From assembly GCF_015057245.1 (NCBI RefSeq), contig NZ_SVET01000001.1, positions 368,872 to 432,871 on the forward strand: a DNA stretch of 64,000 bases, read 5' to 3'. A program made the translations under genes and the position numbers. Of the stretch, positions 16,425 to 25,521 are shown piece by piece. The DNA comes from Pseudobutyrivibrio ruminis (lineage in GTDB: Bacteria; Bacillota; Clostridia; Lachnospirales; Lachnospiraceae). Each line of letters begins with the position of its first letter. The first letter of the stretch is position 1. The notes under the pieces were generated by a model. That model ran no database searches. It was given only the letters and a program-made list of their open reading frames with translations, and was not told where the DNA came from.

Positions 16425-17662
16425 GCTTCTGTTATCTTGCCTGCAATTGCTGTTGCTGCAGCTGTTGCAGGGCTTGCAAGATAAATCTGAACCTTGCTAG
16501 TTCCCATTCTTCCAAGGAAATTTCTATTGTTAGTGGCAACCACCACTTCATTATCTGAAAGGATTCCGCCTCCTCTTCCACAGCACAAACCACAGCCTGG
16601 AGTAGTGATAATCGCACCGGCATCTGAAAGAATTTCAAGTGTACCGTCAGCTAAGGCCTCTCTATAAATCTTGCGACTTGCAGGAGTAACAATCATTTTC
16701 ACAAATGGCGCAACATGCTTTCCCTTTAAAATTGTTGCCGCTGTTCTAAGATCCTCTAATCTTCCATTTGTGCATGAGCCAAGGAATACCTGATCAACCT
16801 TTGTCCCCTTAAGCTCTGAAACTGGATGAATGTTATCCACCAAAGATGGACAAGCCAACACAGGAACCATATCCTCTGCTCTATATCTGAGAATTCTTGA
16901 ATACTTTGCATCATTATCTGGCTTGAGAGCCTTAATGCTTTCGTCATATTCTATCTTGCAATAGTCGCATGTCTTATCATCAGGAACAAACAATCCGCAC
17001 TTTGCTCCAGCTTCCACAGCCATATTAGACATAGTCATTCGGCTAGCCACGCTCATGGCATCTACTGTACTTCCTGTAAATTCGATAGCCTGATAGGTAG
17101 CTCCTGATGCAGTCAAATCCCCGATTATTCTAAGAATGATATCCTTTGATGTAACATTTCCTGGCAAAGTACCATCTATTTCTATTTTGATAGTCTCTGG
17201 AACCTTTATCCAAAGTTGACCTGTTCCAAGGATGCCAGCCATTTCCGTATATCCGATACCTGTTGAGAAGGCACCAACGCAGCCATATGTAACTGTATGG
17301 CTATCCGTTCCAAATGCAATGTCTCCTGGCTTTACATATCCAGCTTCTGTCATAAGCTGGTGGCAAATACCATCTGTTCTATGAACATTTTTGATGCCAT
17401 ATTTCTTGGCAAATTCATCTCCCTCTCTGAAATGACGTGTGTCATCTACCTGAGTTGCAGGAAGGAAATGATCATATATAAGAACAACGCTGTCAGGATT
17501 TTTTACCTTTGAAAAGCCCATCTCTTCAAACTTCTGAACAGCAAAAGGAACCATGATGTCATCAATCATGCACCAATCAACATCTACTGTGACAATATCT
17601 CCAGGTTTTACATCATGCCCTACTTTATTTCCAATTATTTTCTCTACTAGTGTCTTTCCCAT
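16421..17662 (-). CDS. LeuC/homoaconitase-family dehydratase, large subunit (pair 1)
   Basis: Large subunit of a 4Fe-4S hydro-lyase, 413 residues. Cluster ligands are visible: GSCTNGR near residue 289 and PGCGLCCGRGGG near residue 348. Other family motifs are FGTDSHTVTYGCVGAFSTGIG near residue 117 and TPASRKIYREAL. The start is at 17662 (MGKTLVEKIIGN), ten bases after the small-subunit stop and with GGTGG upstream. It pairs with the small subunit at 17673. The family includes 3-isopropylmalate isomerase, homoaconitase, methylmalate and dimethylmaleate hydratases. No leuA or leuB is nearby, so the substrate is undetermined. It ends in a four-base overlap with the convergent CobW gene. Confidence 0.9.
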   Translation of the reverse strand: MGKTLVEKIIGNKVGHDVKPGDIVTVDVDWCMIDDIMVPFAVQKFEEMGFSKVKNPDSVVLIYDHFLPATQVDDTRHFREGDEFAKKYGIKNVHRTDGICHQLMTEAGYVKPGDIAFGTDSHTVTYGCVGAFSTGIGYTEMAGILGTGQLWIKVPETIKIEIDGTLPGNVTSKDIILRIIGDLTASGATYQAIEFTGSTVDAMSVASRMTMSNMAVEAGAKCGLFVPDDKTCDYCKIEYDESIKALKPDNDAKYSRILRYRAEDMVPVLACPSLVDNIHPVSELKGTKVDQVFLGSCTNGRLEDLRTAATILKGKHVAPFVKMIVTPASRKIYREALADGTLEILSDAGAIITTPGCGLCCGRGGGILSDNEVVVATNNRNFLGRMGTSKVQIYLASPATAAATAIAGKITEA

Positions 17663-17672
17663 TTTTCCACCA

Positions 17673-18167
17673 TTAATCCAATCCATTACGCTTTCTCATA
17701 GCTTTTACCAAGCCGCCTGCTTCGAGTATTTCCAGAAGATTATCTGGAAGTGAGGCTATTTCGTAGGATTTACCATTTACCACAATTTCCTTGCCTGGTG
17801 TAACCTCAGCAATATCTCCCTCTTTAACCTCATCATACAAATCCTGATTTTCAATTAATAGCAGACCATTGTTAATGGCATTTCTGAAAAAGATTCTTGC
17901 ATAAGATTTTGCAACAACACAGGATACCCCAAGGGCCTTTACAACCTCTGGAGCCTGTTCTCTTGAAGAGCCGCAGCCAAAATTGTTGCCAGCTACAATC
18001 ATATCTCCTGGCTGAATCTGTGATGCCAAATCAGGCCTAAGTGGACTAAAGGCGTAAGGCTTCATTTCCTCCACCGTCTTAAACGCCAAATACTCTGTAG
18101 GTAAGATTATATCTGTATCTATGTCATCCCCAAGGACCCAAATTTTCGCAGTAAATTTATCACTCAT
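17673..18167 (-). CDS. LeuD-family dehydratase, small subunit (pair 1)
   Basis: Swivel-domain subunit of 164 residues. It carries GDDIDTDIILPTEYLAF near residue 12 and NNFGCGSSREQAP near residue 60, which hold the substrate and the catalytic Ser. The YLAF after DTDIILPTE is the loop that helps tell isopropylmalate from longer substrates in this family; it does not match the classic YLRT. I start it at 18167 (GGAGAGAATTT upstream), not at the earlier ATG at 18194. It precedes its large subunit and follows an 86-base inverted repeat. Together the genes form one half of a tandem small-large, small-large array. Confidence 0.9.
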   Translation of the reverse strand: MSDKFTAKIWVLGDDIDTDIILPTEYLAFKTVEEMKPYAFSPLRPDLASQIQPGDMIVAGNNFGCGSSREQAPEVVKALGVSCVVAKSYARIFFRNAINNGLLLIENQDLYDEVKEGDIAEVTPGKEIVVNGKSYEIASLPDNLLEILEAGGLVKAMRKRNGLD

Positions 18168-18193
18168 AAATTCTCTCCAATCTAGTCTATGCA

Positions 18194-18279
18194 CATAATC
18201 TTACATTAACAATCATTAACTCTCTTCCTTCGACTACATGTCTCATACAGAGAGCAAATAGATTGTTAATTAGATTATG
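18194..18279. repeat. Imperfect inverted repeat between the two dehydratase pairs
   Basis: The arms around 18194-18214 (CATAATCT and ATTAACAATC) match in reverse complement at 18261-18279, with a smaller CTCTCT/AGAGAG stem inside. It lies between the stop of the pair 2 large subunit (18282) and the start of the pair 1 small subunit (18167). There is no T-run after it on the minus strand, so it is not a standard terminator; an operator or mRNA processing site is possible. Confidence 0.55.
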
Positions 18280-18281
18280 AT

Positions 18282-19529
18282 CTATAGTTTATCTGCAGTA
18301 GTTATAAATCCTTCTACCGCGGATGCAGTTACAGTTGCCGCTGATGCAAGATATACAAATGAATCCTTGTGACCTGCACGTCCTTTGAAGTTACGAGTGC
18401 CTGTAGAGATTAGAGTTTCACCTTCACCGATTACTCCCTGGCAGGCGCCCCAGCATACTGAACAATTAGGATTCATAACCATTGCTCCAGCTGCCATAAA
18501 TATATCAAGTAGCCCTTCCTTAAGAGCCTGCTTGTACACTTCTCGACTGGCAGGTACCACTAAAAATCTAACTCCCTCTGCAACATGCTTACCTTTGATT
18601 ACTTCTGCACCAACTCTTAAATCCTCGATACGTCCATTGTTGCAGCTACCAAGAAATGCCTCGTTAATCTTTGTACCTTCACATTCCGATGCTGGTACAA
18701 CGCTATCTACAAAATGAGGCTTTGCAACTATTGGCTGAATCTCAGATAAATCAATATCAAAAACTTTCGCAAACACTGCATCTTCATCTGATGAGAACAG
18801 TGCTTTAGGCTCACGTCCATGGGCCTTTAAATACTCCATCGCAACATCATCAACCTCCATAAGAGCAGTCTTTGCACCTGCCTCAACACACAGATTGCAG
18901 ATTGAAATTCTGTCAGCAATTGAAAGGTCATGTAAGCCTTCTCCTGCAAATTCCATTGCTTTATAGTTGGCTCCATTAGCAGAGATTCTACCAATGATGG
19001 TAAGAATTAAATCCCTTGCGTATACCCCCTTATTAAGCTTTCCATGAAGATTAAAGCGAATTGTCTCTGGAACCAATAACCATGATGTTCCAGTAACCAT
19101 AGCGTACAAATAATCTGTACAACCAACGCCCGTACCAAAAGCCCCTAACGCACCGTAAGCACATGTATGGGAATCTGCGCCAAAAATCAACTCTCCTGGA
19201 CGTACGTGTTTTTCCATCATAACCTGATGGCACACTCCTTCTCCCTCATAAAAAGTAATTCCATGCTCTCTGGCAAAGTCTCTCATCTTTTTATGACTTG
19301 CTGCTGTTTTAGGGCTATCAGCAGGAATATTGTGATCAATAACCCACACAAGCTTATCCACATCCGCAATACGTGGATGCTTAAGGTTGTTATACATGTC
19401 TATTGTCAAATGAGTAGTTCCATCATTACTCATCAATCTATCAAGTGTAACTGTCTCGATATCACCAGCCTTACAGCTCTCCTTGCCAGCTGCTGCGGCG
19501 ATAATCTTTTCTGCCATTGTCATTCCCAT
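18282..19529 (-). CDS. LeuC/homoaconitase-family dehydratase, large subunit (pair 2)
   Basis: Second large subunit, 415 residues, clearly paralogous to the one at 16421. Cluster ligands are in GSCNNGR (near residue 291) and PNCSVCWGACQG (near residue 350). FGADSHTCAYGALGAFGTGVG near residue 115 and VVPASREVYKQAL are also kept. It starts two bases after its small-subunit stop (19532). The differences from pair 1 (SCNN for SCTN, NPNC for TPGC) are enough to suggest a different substrate. It ends just before the inverted repeat at 18194-18279. Confidence 0.9.
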   Translation of the reverse strand: MGMTMAEKIIAAAAGKESCKAGDIETVTLDRLMSNDGTTHLTIDMYNNLKHPRIADVDKLVWVIDHNIPADSPKTAASHKKMRDFAREHGITFYEGEGVCHQVMMEKHVRPGELIFGADSHTCAYGALGAFGTGVGCTDYLYAMVTGTSWLLVPETIRFNLHGKLNKGVYARDLILTIIGRISANGANYKAMEFAGEGLHDLSIADRISICNLCVEAGAKTALMEVDDVAMEYLKAHGREPKALFSSDEDAVFAKVFDIDLSEIQPIVAKPHFVDSVVPASECEGTKINEAFLGSCNNGRIEDLRVGAEVIKGKHVAEGVRFLVVPASREVYKQALKEGLLDIFMAAGAMVMNPNCSVCWGACQGVIGEGETLISTGTRNFKGRAGHKDSFVYLASAATVTASAVEGFITTADKL

Positions 19530-19531
19530 AT

Positions 19532-20005
19532 CTAATCCTCCTTATCCAAAGATGCTATAAGCCCGCCTTGATCCAAAATTTCCTGCATCTTTTCAGGTAG
19601 CTTAGTACAAGAATATTCTTTTCCATTTGCTTTGATGATGCCAGCATTCAAATCCAGTTCCATTTCATCTCCGTCTTTTACTACATCATAAAGCTCTTTA
19701 CTGACAATAACCGGCATGCCAATGTTTATAGAGTTTCTATAAAAAATACGAGCGAATGATTTAGCTATAACTGCTTTCACACCTAGTGCTTTTAGTACGC
19801 TTGGCGCCTGCTCTCTTGATGAACCACAACCAAAGTTTTCATCAGCCACAACAAAATCACCAGGCTTAACCTGAGATGCAAAATCGCCATTTAGGGACTC
19901 AAATGTATGCACTTTCATTTCGTCTATTGTGGGAAAAAGTAGATACTGAGAAGCGATAATCTGATCTGTATCTACATCTTTGTGAAATCTAAATACCTTG
20001 CCCAT
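19532..20005 (-). CDS. LeuD-family dehydratase, small subunit (pair 2)
   Basis: Small subunit of 157 residues with DVDTDQIIASQYLLF near residue 10 and ENFGCGSSREQAP near residue 56. It is the first gene of the four-gene dehydratase run, with a clear GGAGG ribosome-binding site before the ATG. The loop YLLF differs from pair 1 (YLAF), again pointing to different substrates. The upstream 140 bases separate it from the divergent YgjV-like gene and must hold promoters for both. Confidence 0.9.
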   Translation of the reverse strand: MGKVFRFHKDVDTDQIIASQYLLFPTIDEMKVHTFESLNGDFASQVKPGDFVVADENFGCGSSREQAPSVLKALGVKAVIAKSFARIFYRNSINIGMPVIVSKELYDVVKDGDEMELDLNAGIIKANGKEYSCTKLPEKMQEILDQGGLIASLDKED

Positions 20006-20147
20006 ATTTCCTCCTTTTACATGTTGTCACATTTTCTAGTTAATCTATTCTACCTTAATTCTTTAGCGATTTAAAGAGGTAAAAACTTTAAAAAATCATA
20101 AGATTGTTTTATTATATGTAAATATGATTTTTGATAGGAGTTAATAA

Positions 20148-20660
20148 ATGAATTTAGTTTTAGTTGGACGAATCTTTTCAATTTTGGCTTGTATCCTTAT
20201 GGTGTTAATCGGATACCTTAAGCACAAAAAAACAATCCTATGGGCACAGAACCTACAGTTTGTTCTTTTTTCTATATCCTACGCTTGCCTTGGTGGTATT
20301 GCAGCAGTTGTAGGAAACATGGTTAGCTTGCTTAGAAACCTTATCTGTCTTAAATGGAATCTTACTGTTCCGCTTCAGATTTTCTTCATTGGCTTTCAGG
20401 GTGTTTTCACTTTCATAACCACTCAAAACAGATGGATTGATTGGCTTCCTTTTGCCGCAGCTACTATGATTACACTTTCACTTAGATCTAAAAAGGATTT
20501 AATGATAAAGCTTGGATGCATCGGCAGTATTCTTTGTTTTGGAACTTATGATTTCTTCCTTAAGAACTGGGTTGTATTTGCATTCGATGTTTTCTCACTT
20601 ATCACAAGTTTAATTGGTGTATATAGAATTCTATTTGATAAAGAAAAAGAGGCCTTTTAA
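20148..20660 (+). CDS. YgjV-like inner membrane protein
   Basis: Small membrane protein of 170 residues with about five hydrophobic helices (starting IFSILACILMVLIGYLK), a short charged link (RSKKDLMIKLG) and a C-terminal FDVFSLITSLIGVYRILF. Length and layout match the YgjV family; function in that family is unknown to me. TAGGAG precedes the ATG. It is a single-gene unit whose last codons lie inside a perfect palindromic terminator shared with the convergent EAL gene. Confidence 0.72.
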   Translation: MNLVLVGRIFSILACILMVLIGYLKHKKTILWAQNLQFVLFSISYACLGGIAAVVGNMVSLLRNLICLKWNLTVPLQIFFIGFQGVFTFITTQNRWIDWLPFAAATMITLSLRSKKDLMIKLGCIGSILCFGTYDFFLKNWVVFAFDVFSLITSLIGVYRILFDKEKEAF

Positions 20661-20671
20661 AAGGCCTCTTT
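20646..20671. terminator. Palindromic bidirectional terminator
   Basis: A perfect 26-bp palindrome, AAAGAGGCCTTTT followed by its complement, lies at the convergent ends of the YgjV-like gene and the EAL gene. T-rich sequence follows on both strands. It overlaps the stop codon of the plus-strand gene. Confidence 0.85.
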
Positions 20672-20672
20672 C

Positions 20673-21863
20673 TTATTCTTCAACTTTTCTTGAAAAACCT
20701 ATCATCAATACATCTTCCTTGTGTGGATGTTTCATAAGATGAATTATAGTTCTAAACTTTTGTGGAACACCTGCCGCATTATGTTCTACAACAACCTCTA
20801 CCCTTGTTTTTCCTTTATTATAAGCTTTTAAAAGAGCAGGTCGTGTGAGATTTTCCTCATAGACTTTATATGACTCTCCTACACATATTGCTAATGCATT
20901 GTGAGTCATATCGTCAATAACACCTGCTGTAGGCGCATCAAAGAAAATCTCTGGGTTCTGGTACATCATATAATAGCTATTCTTATACAGATTTCCGAAC
21001 ATTATCATGTCATATTCTGTCTTCATAGCTCTTAAAAGCAGGCTGTGAGTGCTGAATGTTCCCTGCTTCTTAAGGAAATCATCATCATCAACCATCGGAG
21101 CATTGTCTATCATTGCAAGCACAAGGAAATCCTCTTTTTTGAGTGGTCTAGAGAATAAATACCCCTGAACTCTATCACAATCCATATTCTGCAAAAACTT
21201 AAGCTGCTCCATAGTCTCTACGCCTTCAGCTATAGTCTTTAAGCTAAGACGTCTTGCAAAGAAAAATACAGTTTCAAGGGTACCACGTCCCCTATCATCC
21301 TGACAATTATCTTCCAAGAAAGCTTTATCAACTTTCAAAAAACTAACTGGCATATTCTTTACAAATTGTAATGATGTAAAACCTGCACCGAAATCATCGA
21401 TAGCAATTTTAACGCCTGTATCTGCGATGTTTGTAGCCCACTCCTCTATGGATTTTAAATCCTCCACAGCAAGGGCTGACTCTGTAATTTCTACCTCAAA
21501 CATCTCTGGCTTTACTTTATATGTTGTAAGAATGGCCTGTAACTTGCGATAGAAATCTTTTTCTTTTATATGCCATCTAGAAAAATTGACAGCAATTGGA
21601 ACTGCCTTATCTCCCATTTCATGGATAGTTCGACAGGCTTCCTCTGCCATATACCAATCTAAAATATTAATATCATCTGTCTTTTCAAGTCTCGGTATGA
21701 ATTTGTCTGGGCTAATTATTTCGCCATTAGGCTTCACCCATCTAACAAGTGCTTCAGCACTAACAATTTTACCAGTACTGGCATCGTACTGTGGTTGATA
21801 ATATGCTTTGATTTCACGATTCTCAATAGCATTTACTACTTTATCCAAGAAAGAAGTACTCAT
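20673..21863 (-). CDS. EAL-domain c-di-GMP phosphodiesterase
   Basis: Protein of 396 residues; the EAL domain spans about residues 8-255. All catalytic motifs are present: SAEALVRW (residue 36), VNFSRWH, EVEITES, IAIDDFGAGFTSL (DDFG), FLKVDKAF, IAEGVET and RVQGYLFSRP. So hydrolysis of c-di-GMP is likely. The last 130 residues form an alpha/beta domain with no family I can name (YYMMYQNPEIFFDAP, then PHKEDVLMIGFSRK); it may be a degenerate PAS-like domain. It has no membrane segment. Its ATG is 14 bases after the alanine racemase stop, so the two may be co-transcribed. Confidence 0.92.
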   Translation of the reverse strand: MSTSFLDKVVNAIENREIKAYYQPQYDASTGKIVSAEALVRWVKPNGEIISPDKFIPRLEKTDDINILDWYMAEEACRTIHEMGDKAVPIAVNFSRWHIKEKDFYRKLQAILTTYKVKPEMFEVEITESALAVEDLKSIEEWATNIADTGVKIAIDDFGAGFTSLQFVKNMPVSFLKVDKAFLEDNCQDDRGRGTLETVFFFARRLSLKTIAEGVETMEQLKFLQNMDCDRVQGYLFSRPLKKEDFLVLAMIDNAPMVDDDDFLKKQGTFSTHSLLLRAMKTEYDMIMFGNLYKNSYYMMYQNPEIFFDAPTAGVIDDMTHNALAICVGESYKVYEENLTRPALLKAYNKGKTRVEVVVEHNAAGVPQKFRTIIHLMKHPHKEDVLMIGFSRKVEE

Positions 21864-21877
21864 AAAATCCTCAATTA

Positions 21878-23047
21878 CTACATCCTAAGCATTAACTCAC
21901 GATCAATAACTTCCCCATTTCGATAATAAACACGAGGAACACGCTTGCTAACTGCACAAGTTAATTCGTAAGGAATAGTACCTGCACAAGCAGCTAAGTC
22001 ATCAATACTGTTCTTCTCCCCAAATATTTCAACTTCACTTCCTACATCTACAGTAGGCATATCTGTAATATCAATCATACACATGTCCATGCAAATTTTA
22101 CCCCTAAGCTTTGCTGGACCTTCCTTTGTGTAAAGTGAACATTTATTAGAAAGACTTCTAAGAAATCCATCTGCATAACCATATGGTAAAACACCAATAC
22201 GTGTTGGCTTGTCTGTAACAAACATTCCGCCGTAGCTGACAGCAGTTCCTTCTGGATAAATCTTGATTGTGCTGACAGTTGTTTTCATGGTCATGGCTGG
22301 ACGAAGTCCCATCTGATGAGCGAACTCACCATAACCATATAATAACAGGCCTGGACGCACCATGTCTAGATAAGTTTCTGGGAAACGAGCAACTGCTCCT
22401 GTGTTTGCGCAATGTCTAATTTTAAACTTGTGATTAAGCTGCTCTTCAACTGCAGAAATGACTCTGGTGAATAACTCAAACTGATGCTTTGTATAATCAT
22501 CATTGGCCTGACCAAACTCATCTGCCTCAGCAAAATGAGTAAAGATTCCTTCTGCCTCAAGACCTGGCATCTGGCATGCTTCTACAATGCCGCTAACGCC
22601 TGTATCAAAATAACCGTTGTCGCAAAGGTATCCTAAACGAGACATTCCTGTATCCACTTTGATGTGAACTTTTAAAACGCCTCCTGCCTTTACTGCTTCT
22701 GCACTATACTCATCAGCCTTTGCCTTACAAGTGATGGCCTGTGTGATTCCATATTCAATAAGACGTGGAACCTGCTCCTTTGGAGTATGCCCCAAAATAA
22801 GAATAGGCATCTTGATGCCATTTACGCGTAGCTCTAATGCCTCATCTGCACTGCTGACAGCAAGATAATCAGCTCCCAATTCCTCAAGGAGCTGACTAAC
22901 TTGAATACTTCCATGTCCATATGCATCGGCTTTTACTACGCCAAGAAACTTGACATCACTGCCTATTTTTTCACGAATCTTTTTGTAATTATATGCGATG
23001 GCGTCGAGATTTACCTCGGCCCATGTACGTCTAAGTGTTGATTCCAT
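21878..23047 (-). CDS. alr: Alanine racemase
   Basis: PLP-dependent enzyme of 389 residues that makes D-alanine for peptidoglycan. LGVVKADAYGHGS near residue 35 holds the PLP lysine; VHIKVDTGMSRLGY near residue 131, HCANTGAV near residue 210 and the tyrosine region AVSYGGMFVTDKPTRIGVLPYGYADG near residue 268 complete the set. CMDMCMID near residue 315 is also typical. GGAG lies 13 bases before the ATG. It stands alone between an amino-acid importer and the EAL gene; the amino acids of the importer may be its substrate source, but this is only proximity. Confidence 0.95.
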   Translation of the reverse strand: MESTLRRTWAEVNLDAIAYNYKKIREKIGSDVKFLGVVKADAYGHGSIQVSQLLEELGADYLAVSSADEALELRVNGIKMPILILGHTPKEQVPRLIEYGITQAITCKAKADEYSAEAVKAGGVLKVHIKVDTGMSRLGYLCDNGYFDTGVSGIVEACQMPGLEAEGIFTHFAEADEFGQANDDYTKHQFELFTRVISAVEEQLNHKFKIRHCANTGAVARFPETYLDMVRPGLLLYGYGEFAHQMGLRPAMTMKTTVSTIKIYPEGTAVSYGGMFVTDKPTRIGVLPYGYADGFLRSLSNKCSLYTKEGPAKLRGKICMDMCMIDITDMPTVDVGSEVEIFGEKNSIDDLAACAGTIPYELTCAVSKRVPRVYYRNGEVIDRELMLRM

Positions 23048-23107
23048 AATCGTATTGCTCCATTATCATTTAATGTTCAATACTATTATAGTCATTTATC
23101 TTAAAAA

Positions 23108-23842
23108 CTAAAGTACTTTTGACAAGAAGTCCTGTAATCTCTGAGACTTTGGAGAATCGAAAATTTCTGCTGGAGTTCCCTCTTCTTTGATTCCCATTTC
23201 GTCGAAGAAAAGTACTCTATCTGCCACTTCTCTTGCAAATCCCATTTCGTGTGTAACAACTACCATTGTCATACCATCATCAGCAAGCTCTTTCATAAGA
23301 TTGAGAACCTCACCAACCATCTCTGGATCTAGTGCAGATGTAGGCTCATCAAACAAAATAACCTCTGGATTCATAGCAAGTGTACGTGCAATTGCAATAC
23401 GCTGCTTTTGTCCACCTGAAAGACTATCTGGATAAGCAGATGCCTTATCTGCGAGACCAACTCTTTCAAGAAGCTCTGCTGCTTTCTTGTTTGCCTCTTC
23501 CTCGCTCATAAGTCCAAGCTTTACTGGAGCAAGTGTAAGGTTCTTTTGGATTGTAAGATGAGGGAAAAGGTTGAAGTGCTGGAACACCATTCCCACACGA
23601 CGTCTTACATCATTTATATCTACTCCCTTTGCAGTGATATCCTCACCATCAAGATAAATCTTTCCGTCTGTAAGATTCTCAAGCTGATTTAATGTACGAA
23701 TGAATGTAGATTTACCACAGCCTGATGGTCCGATGATAGCAATAACCTCACCCTTTTCAATCTGCATATTTACATTTTTAAGAACTTCATTCTTTCCAAA
23801 TGATTTTGATAAGTTTTCTACTTTTATTAATACTTCACTCAT
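23108..23842 (-). CDS. Polar amino-acid ABC transporter ATPase (GlnQ-like)
   Basis: ATPase of 244 residues. Walker A is GPSGCGKSTFIRTLNQLE, the Q-loop is MVFQHFNLFPHLT, the signature is LSGGQKQRIAIARTLAM, Walker B is VILFDEPTSALDPEMVGEVL, and the H-loop is VVTHEMGFAREVADRV. This is the classic GlnQ/HisP profile for polar amino acids. It starts 11 bases after the fused binding-protein/permease gene and completes that importer. Confidence 0.95.
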   Translation of the reverse strand: MSEVLIKVENLSKSFGKNEVLKNVNMQIEKGEVIAIIGPSGCGKSTFIRTLNQLENLTDGKIYLDGEDITAKGVDINDVRRRVGMVFQHFNLFPHLTIQKNLTLAPVKLGLMSEEEANKKAAELLERVGLADKASAYPDSLSGGQKQRIAIARTLAMNPEVILFDEPTSALDPEMVGEVLNLMKELADDGMTMVVVTHEMGFAREVADRVLFFDEMGIKEEGTPAEIFDSPKSQRLQDFLSKVL

Positions 23843-23853
23843 GCTATCTCTCC

Positions 23854-25359
23854 TTAATCAGCCTTTCTTTCTGTTTTGCGTAAGCTCTTTTCCCATTTAC
23901 CAACAAGCACTGTAAGCAACTCTACGATAATAAGGTAAACGAATGCTACAGCAACAAGTGGAATGAAAGCTTCGTATGTCTGGCTTCGAATGATATCTCC
24001 ACCACGAGTTAAATCTGTAAGACCGATGTATCCACAAATTGATGTCTCTTTAATGAGCATAATGAACTCGTTTGCCAAAGCTGGAAGTACATTCTTGATA
24101 GCCTGTGGAAGGATGATAGCTGTCATTGTCTGCTTATGTGAAAGACCAAGGCTTCGTCCTGCTTCCATCTGACCATTGTCGATGGACATGATACCACCAC
24201 GCATAATCTCTGCTACATAAGCACCTGAGTTAATAGCAAAAGCAATAATTGCAACAAGTACCTTTGAAACATTAACTGACTTAAATACAACATAGTAAAT
24301 AATCAAAAGCTGTACCATCATTGGTGTTCCACGAATGATAGTAAGATATACTTTACAAATTCCGTTAAGAATTACATGTGCTCCTGTTTTATCATATGAA
24401 ACACGGATAATTGCTACAAAGAAACCTATAAGCACACCGATGATAACCGCACAAAGAGCAATCACAAGTGTATTTCTAAGACCTGTTAAAAGATACTGAT
24501 ATCTTCCATCCTTTACAAAGTTTGCATAAAGCTTCTCTGTAAATGTCTGTCCGTCAGCTACTGCATTAGCATCCTTAACAATCATAACCTGCTTTGATGT
24601 TATATATGATGTAGAGAAGTTAATTGATTTCGCACGCTCTTCTGTCATTGTCATTCCAGCAATACCAACATCGGCTTTATGTGAGCTAACTGCGTTGATA
24701 ATTGAATCGAACTCCATATCTTCGATTTCGATGCTCATACCAAGCTTATCACCAATGGCATGCATAATATCCATATCGATACCTACAACTTCACCACTCT
24801 CATAGTATTCGTATGGCTTAAAAGTAGCATTAGTTGCAATTACGATTTTGCCATTGTCATATGTAACTCCCTCAGGTGACTCATATGGGAACTTACCTTT
24901 TGTATCATCTCCAATGTAGTTAGAAATGATTTCATCCAATGTGCCCTCTTCCTGAAGCTCAGCAATAGCGCCATTAACCTGCTCTAAAAGCTCGTCATTA
25001 TCCTTTGCAATACAGATTGCATATTCTTCCAATGCAAATGGCTCATCCAAAATAACTAGTGAACCTTCGTTTTCAACACTTGCAATTGCAGGCTGCTCAT
25101 CAGCAATAACACAATCAATTTTGCCTTGCTTTAAAGCCTGAACCGCATCAGTAATTTTATTGTAACGCTCAACTGTTGTTCCAGCCTCGTCTCCTTCGTA
25201 ATCACTGGCATAAATATCACCAGTTGTTCCAAGTTGAACACCGATTTTTGATCCTTCTAAATCATCGATAGATGAAATAGTTTTTGTGTTGTCAGCACTT
25301 CCACAGCCAATGAAAAGTGCGGCAAGCATACATGCAAGAATTGTAGCTTTCTTTTTCAT
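23854..25359 (-). CDS. Amino-acid ABC transporter, circularly permuted binding domain fused to permease
   Basis: Lipoprotein-permease fusion of 501 residues. The signal ends in the lipobox LFIGC (Cys19). Residues about 30-150 look like lobe 2 of a GlnH-type binding protein (SIDDLEGSKIGVQLGTTGD, then EEGTLDEIISNYIG). Residues about 165-265 look like lobe 1 (GKIVIATNATFKPYEYYESG, FDSIINAVSSHKADVGIAG, MTMTEERAKSINFS). So the two lobes are in reversed order, a circular permutation. The permease follows from about residue 285: five or so helices, with the ATPase-contact loop EIMRGGIMSIDNGQMEAGRSLGLS. This order is unusual. It works with the ATPase encoded 11 bases on. Confidence 0.88.
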   Translation of the reverse strand: MKKKATILACMLAALFIGCGSADNTKTISSIDDLEGSKIGVQLGTTGDIYASDYEGDEAGTTVERYNKITDAVQALKQGKIDCVIADEQPAIASVENEGSLVILDEPFALEEYAICIAKDNDELLEQVNGAIAELQEEGTLDEIISNYIGDDTKGKFPYESPEGVTYDNGKIVIATNATFKPYEYYESGEVVGIDMDIMHAIGDKLGMSIEIEDMEFDSIINAVSSHKADVGIAGMTMTEERAKSINFSTSYITSKQVMIVKDANAVADGQTFTEKLYANFVKDGRYQYLLTGLRNTLVIALCAVIIGVLIGFFVAIIRVSYDKTGAHVILNGICKVYLTIIRGTPMMVQLLIIYYVVFKSVNVSKVLVAIIAFAINSGAYVAEIMRGGIMSIDNGQMEAGRSLGLSHKQTMTAIILPQAIKNVLPALANEFIMLIKETSICGYIGLTDLTRGGDIIRSQTYEAFIPLVAVAFVYLIIVELLTVLVGKWEKSLRKTERKAD

Positions 25360-25463
25360 ATAATCCGTCTCTCTTTCGTATAATTATTCTTCAATAATGT
25401 ATTTTTATACTAAAACATAATACCACATAATTATAAAAAATAAAGAGGAAATTAAATAAATAT

Positions 25464-25500
25464 ATAAAAAAAATAGCCTCGATATTCATCGAAGCTATTA
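25464..25500 (-). terminator. Intrinsic terminator of the second exporter operon
   Basis: The stem AATAGCCTCGAT (25472-25483) pairs with the sequence at 25488-25499 around a short loop; on the minus strand it is followed by a run of seven or eight T. It lies 20 bases after the stop of the MacB-like permease gene. Confidence 0.88.
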
Positions 25501-25521
25501 ATAATATGCATAATATTCATT

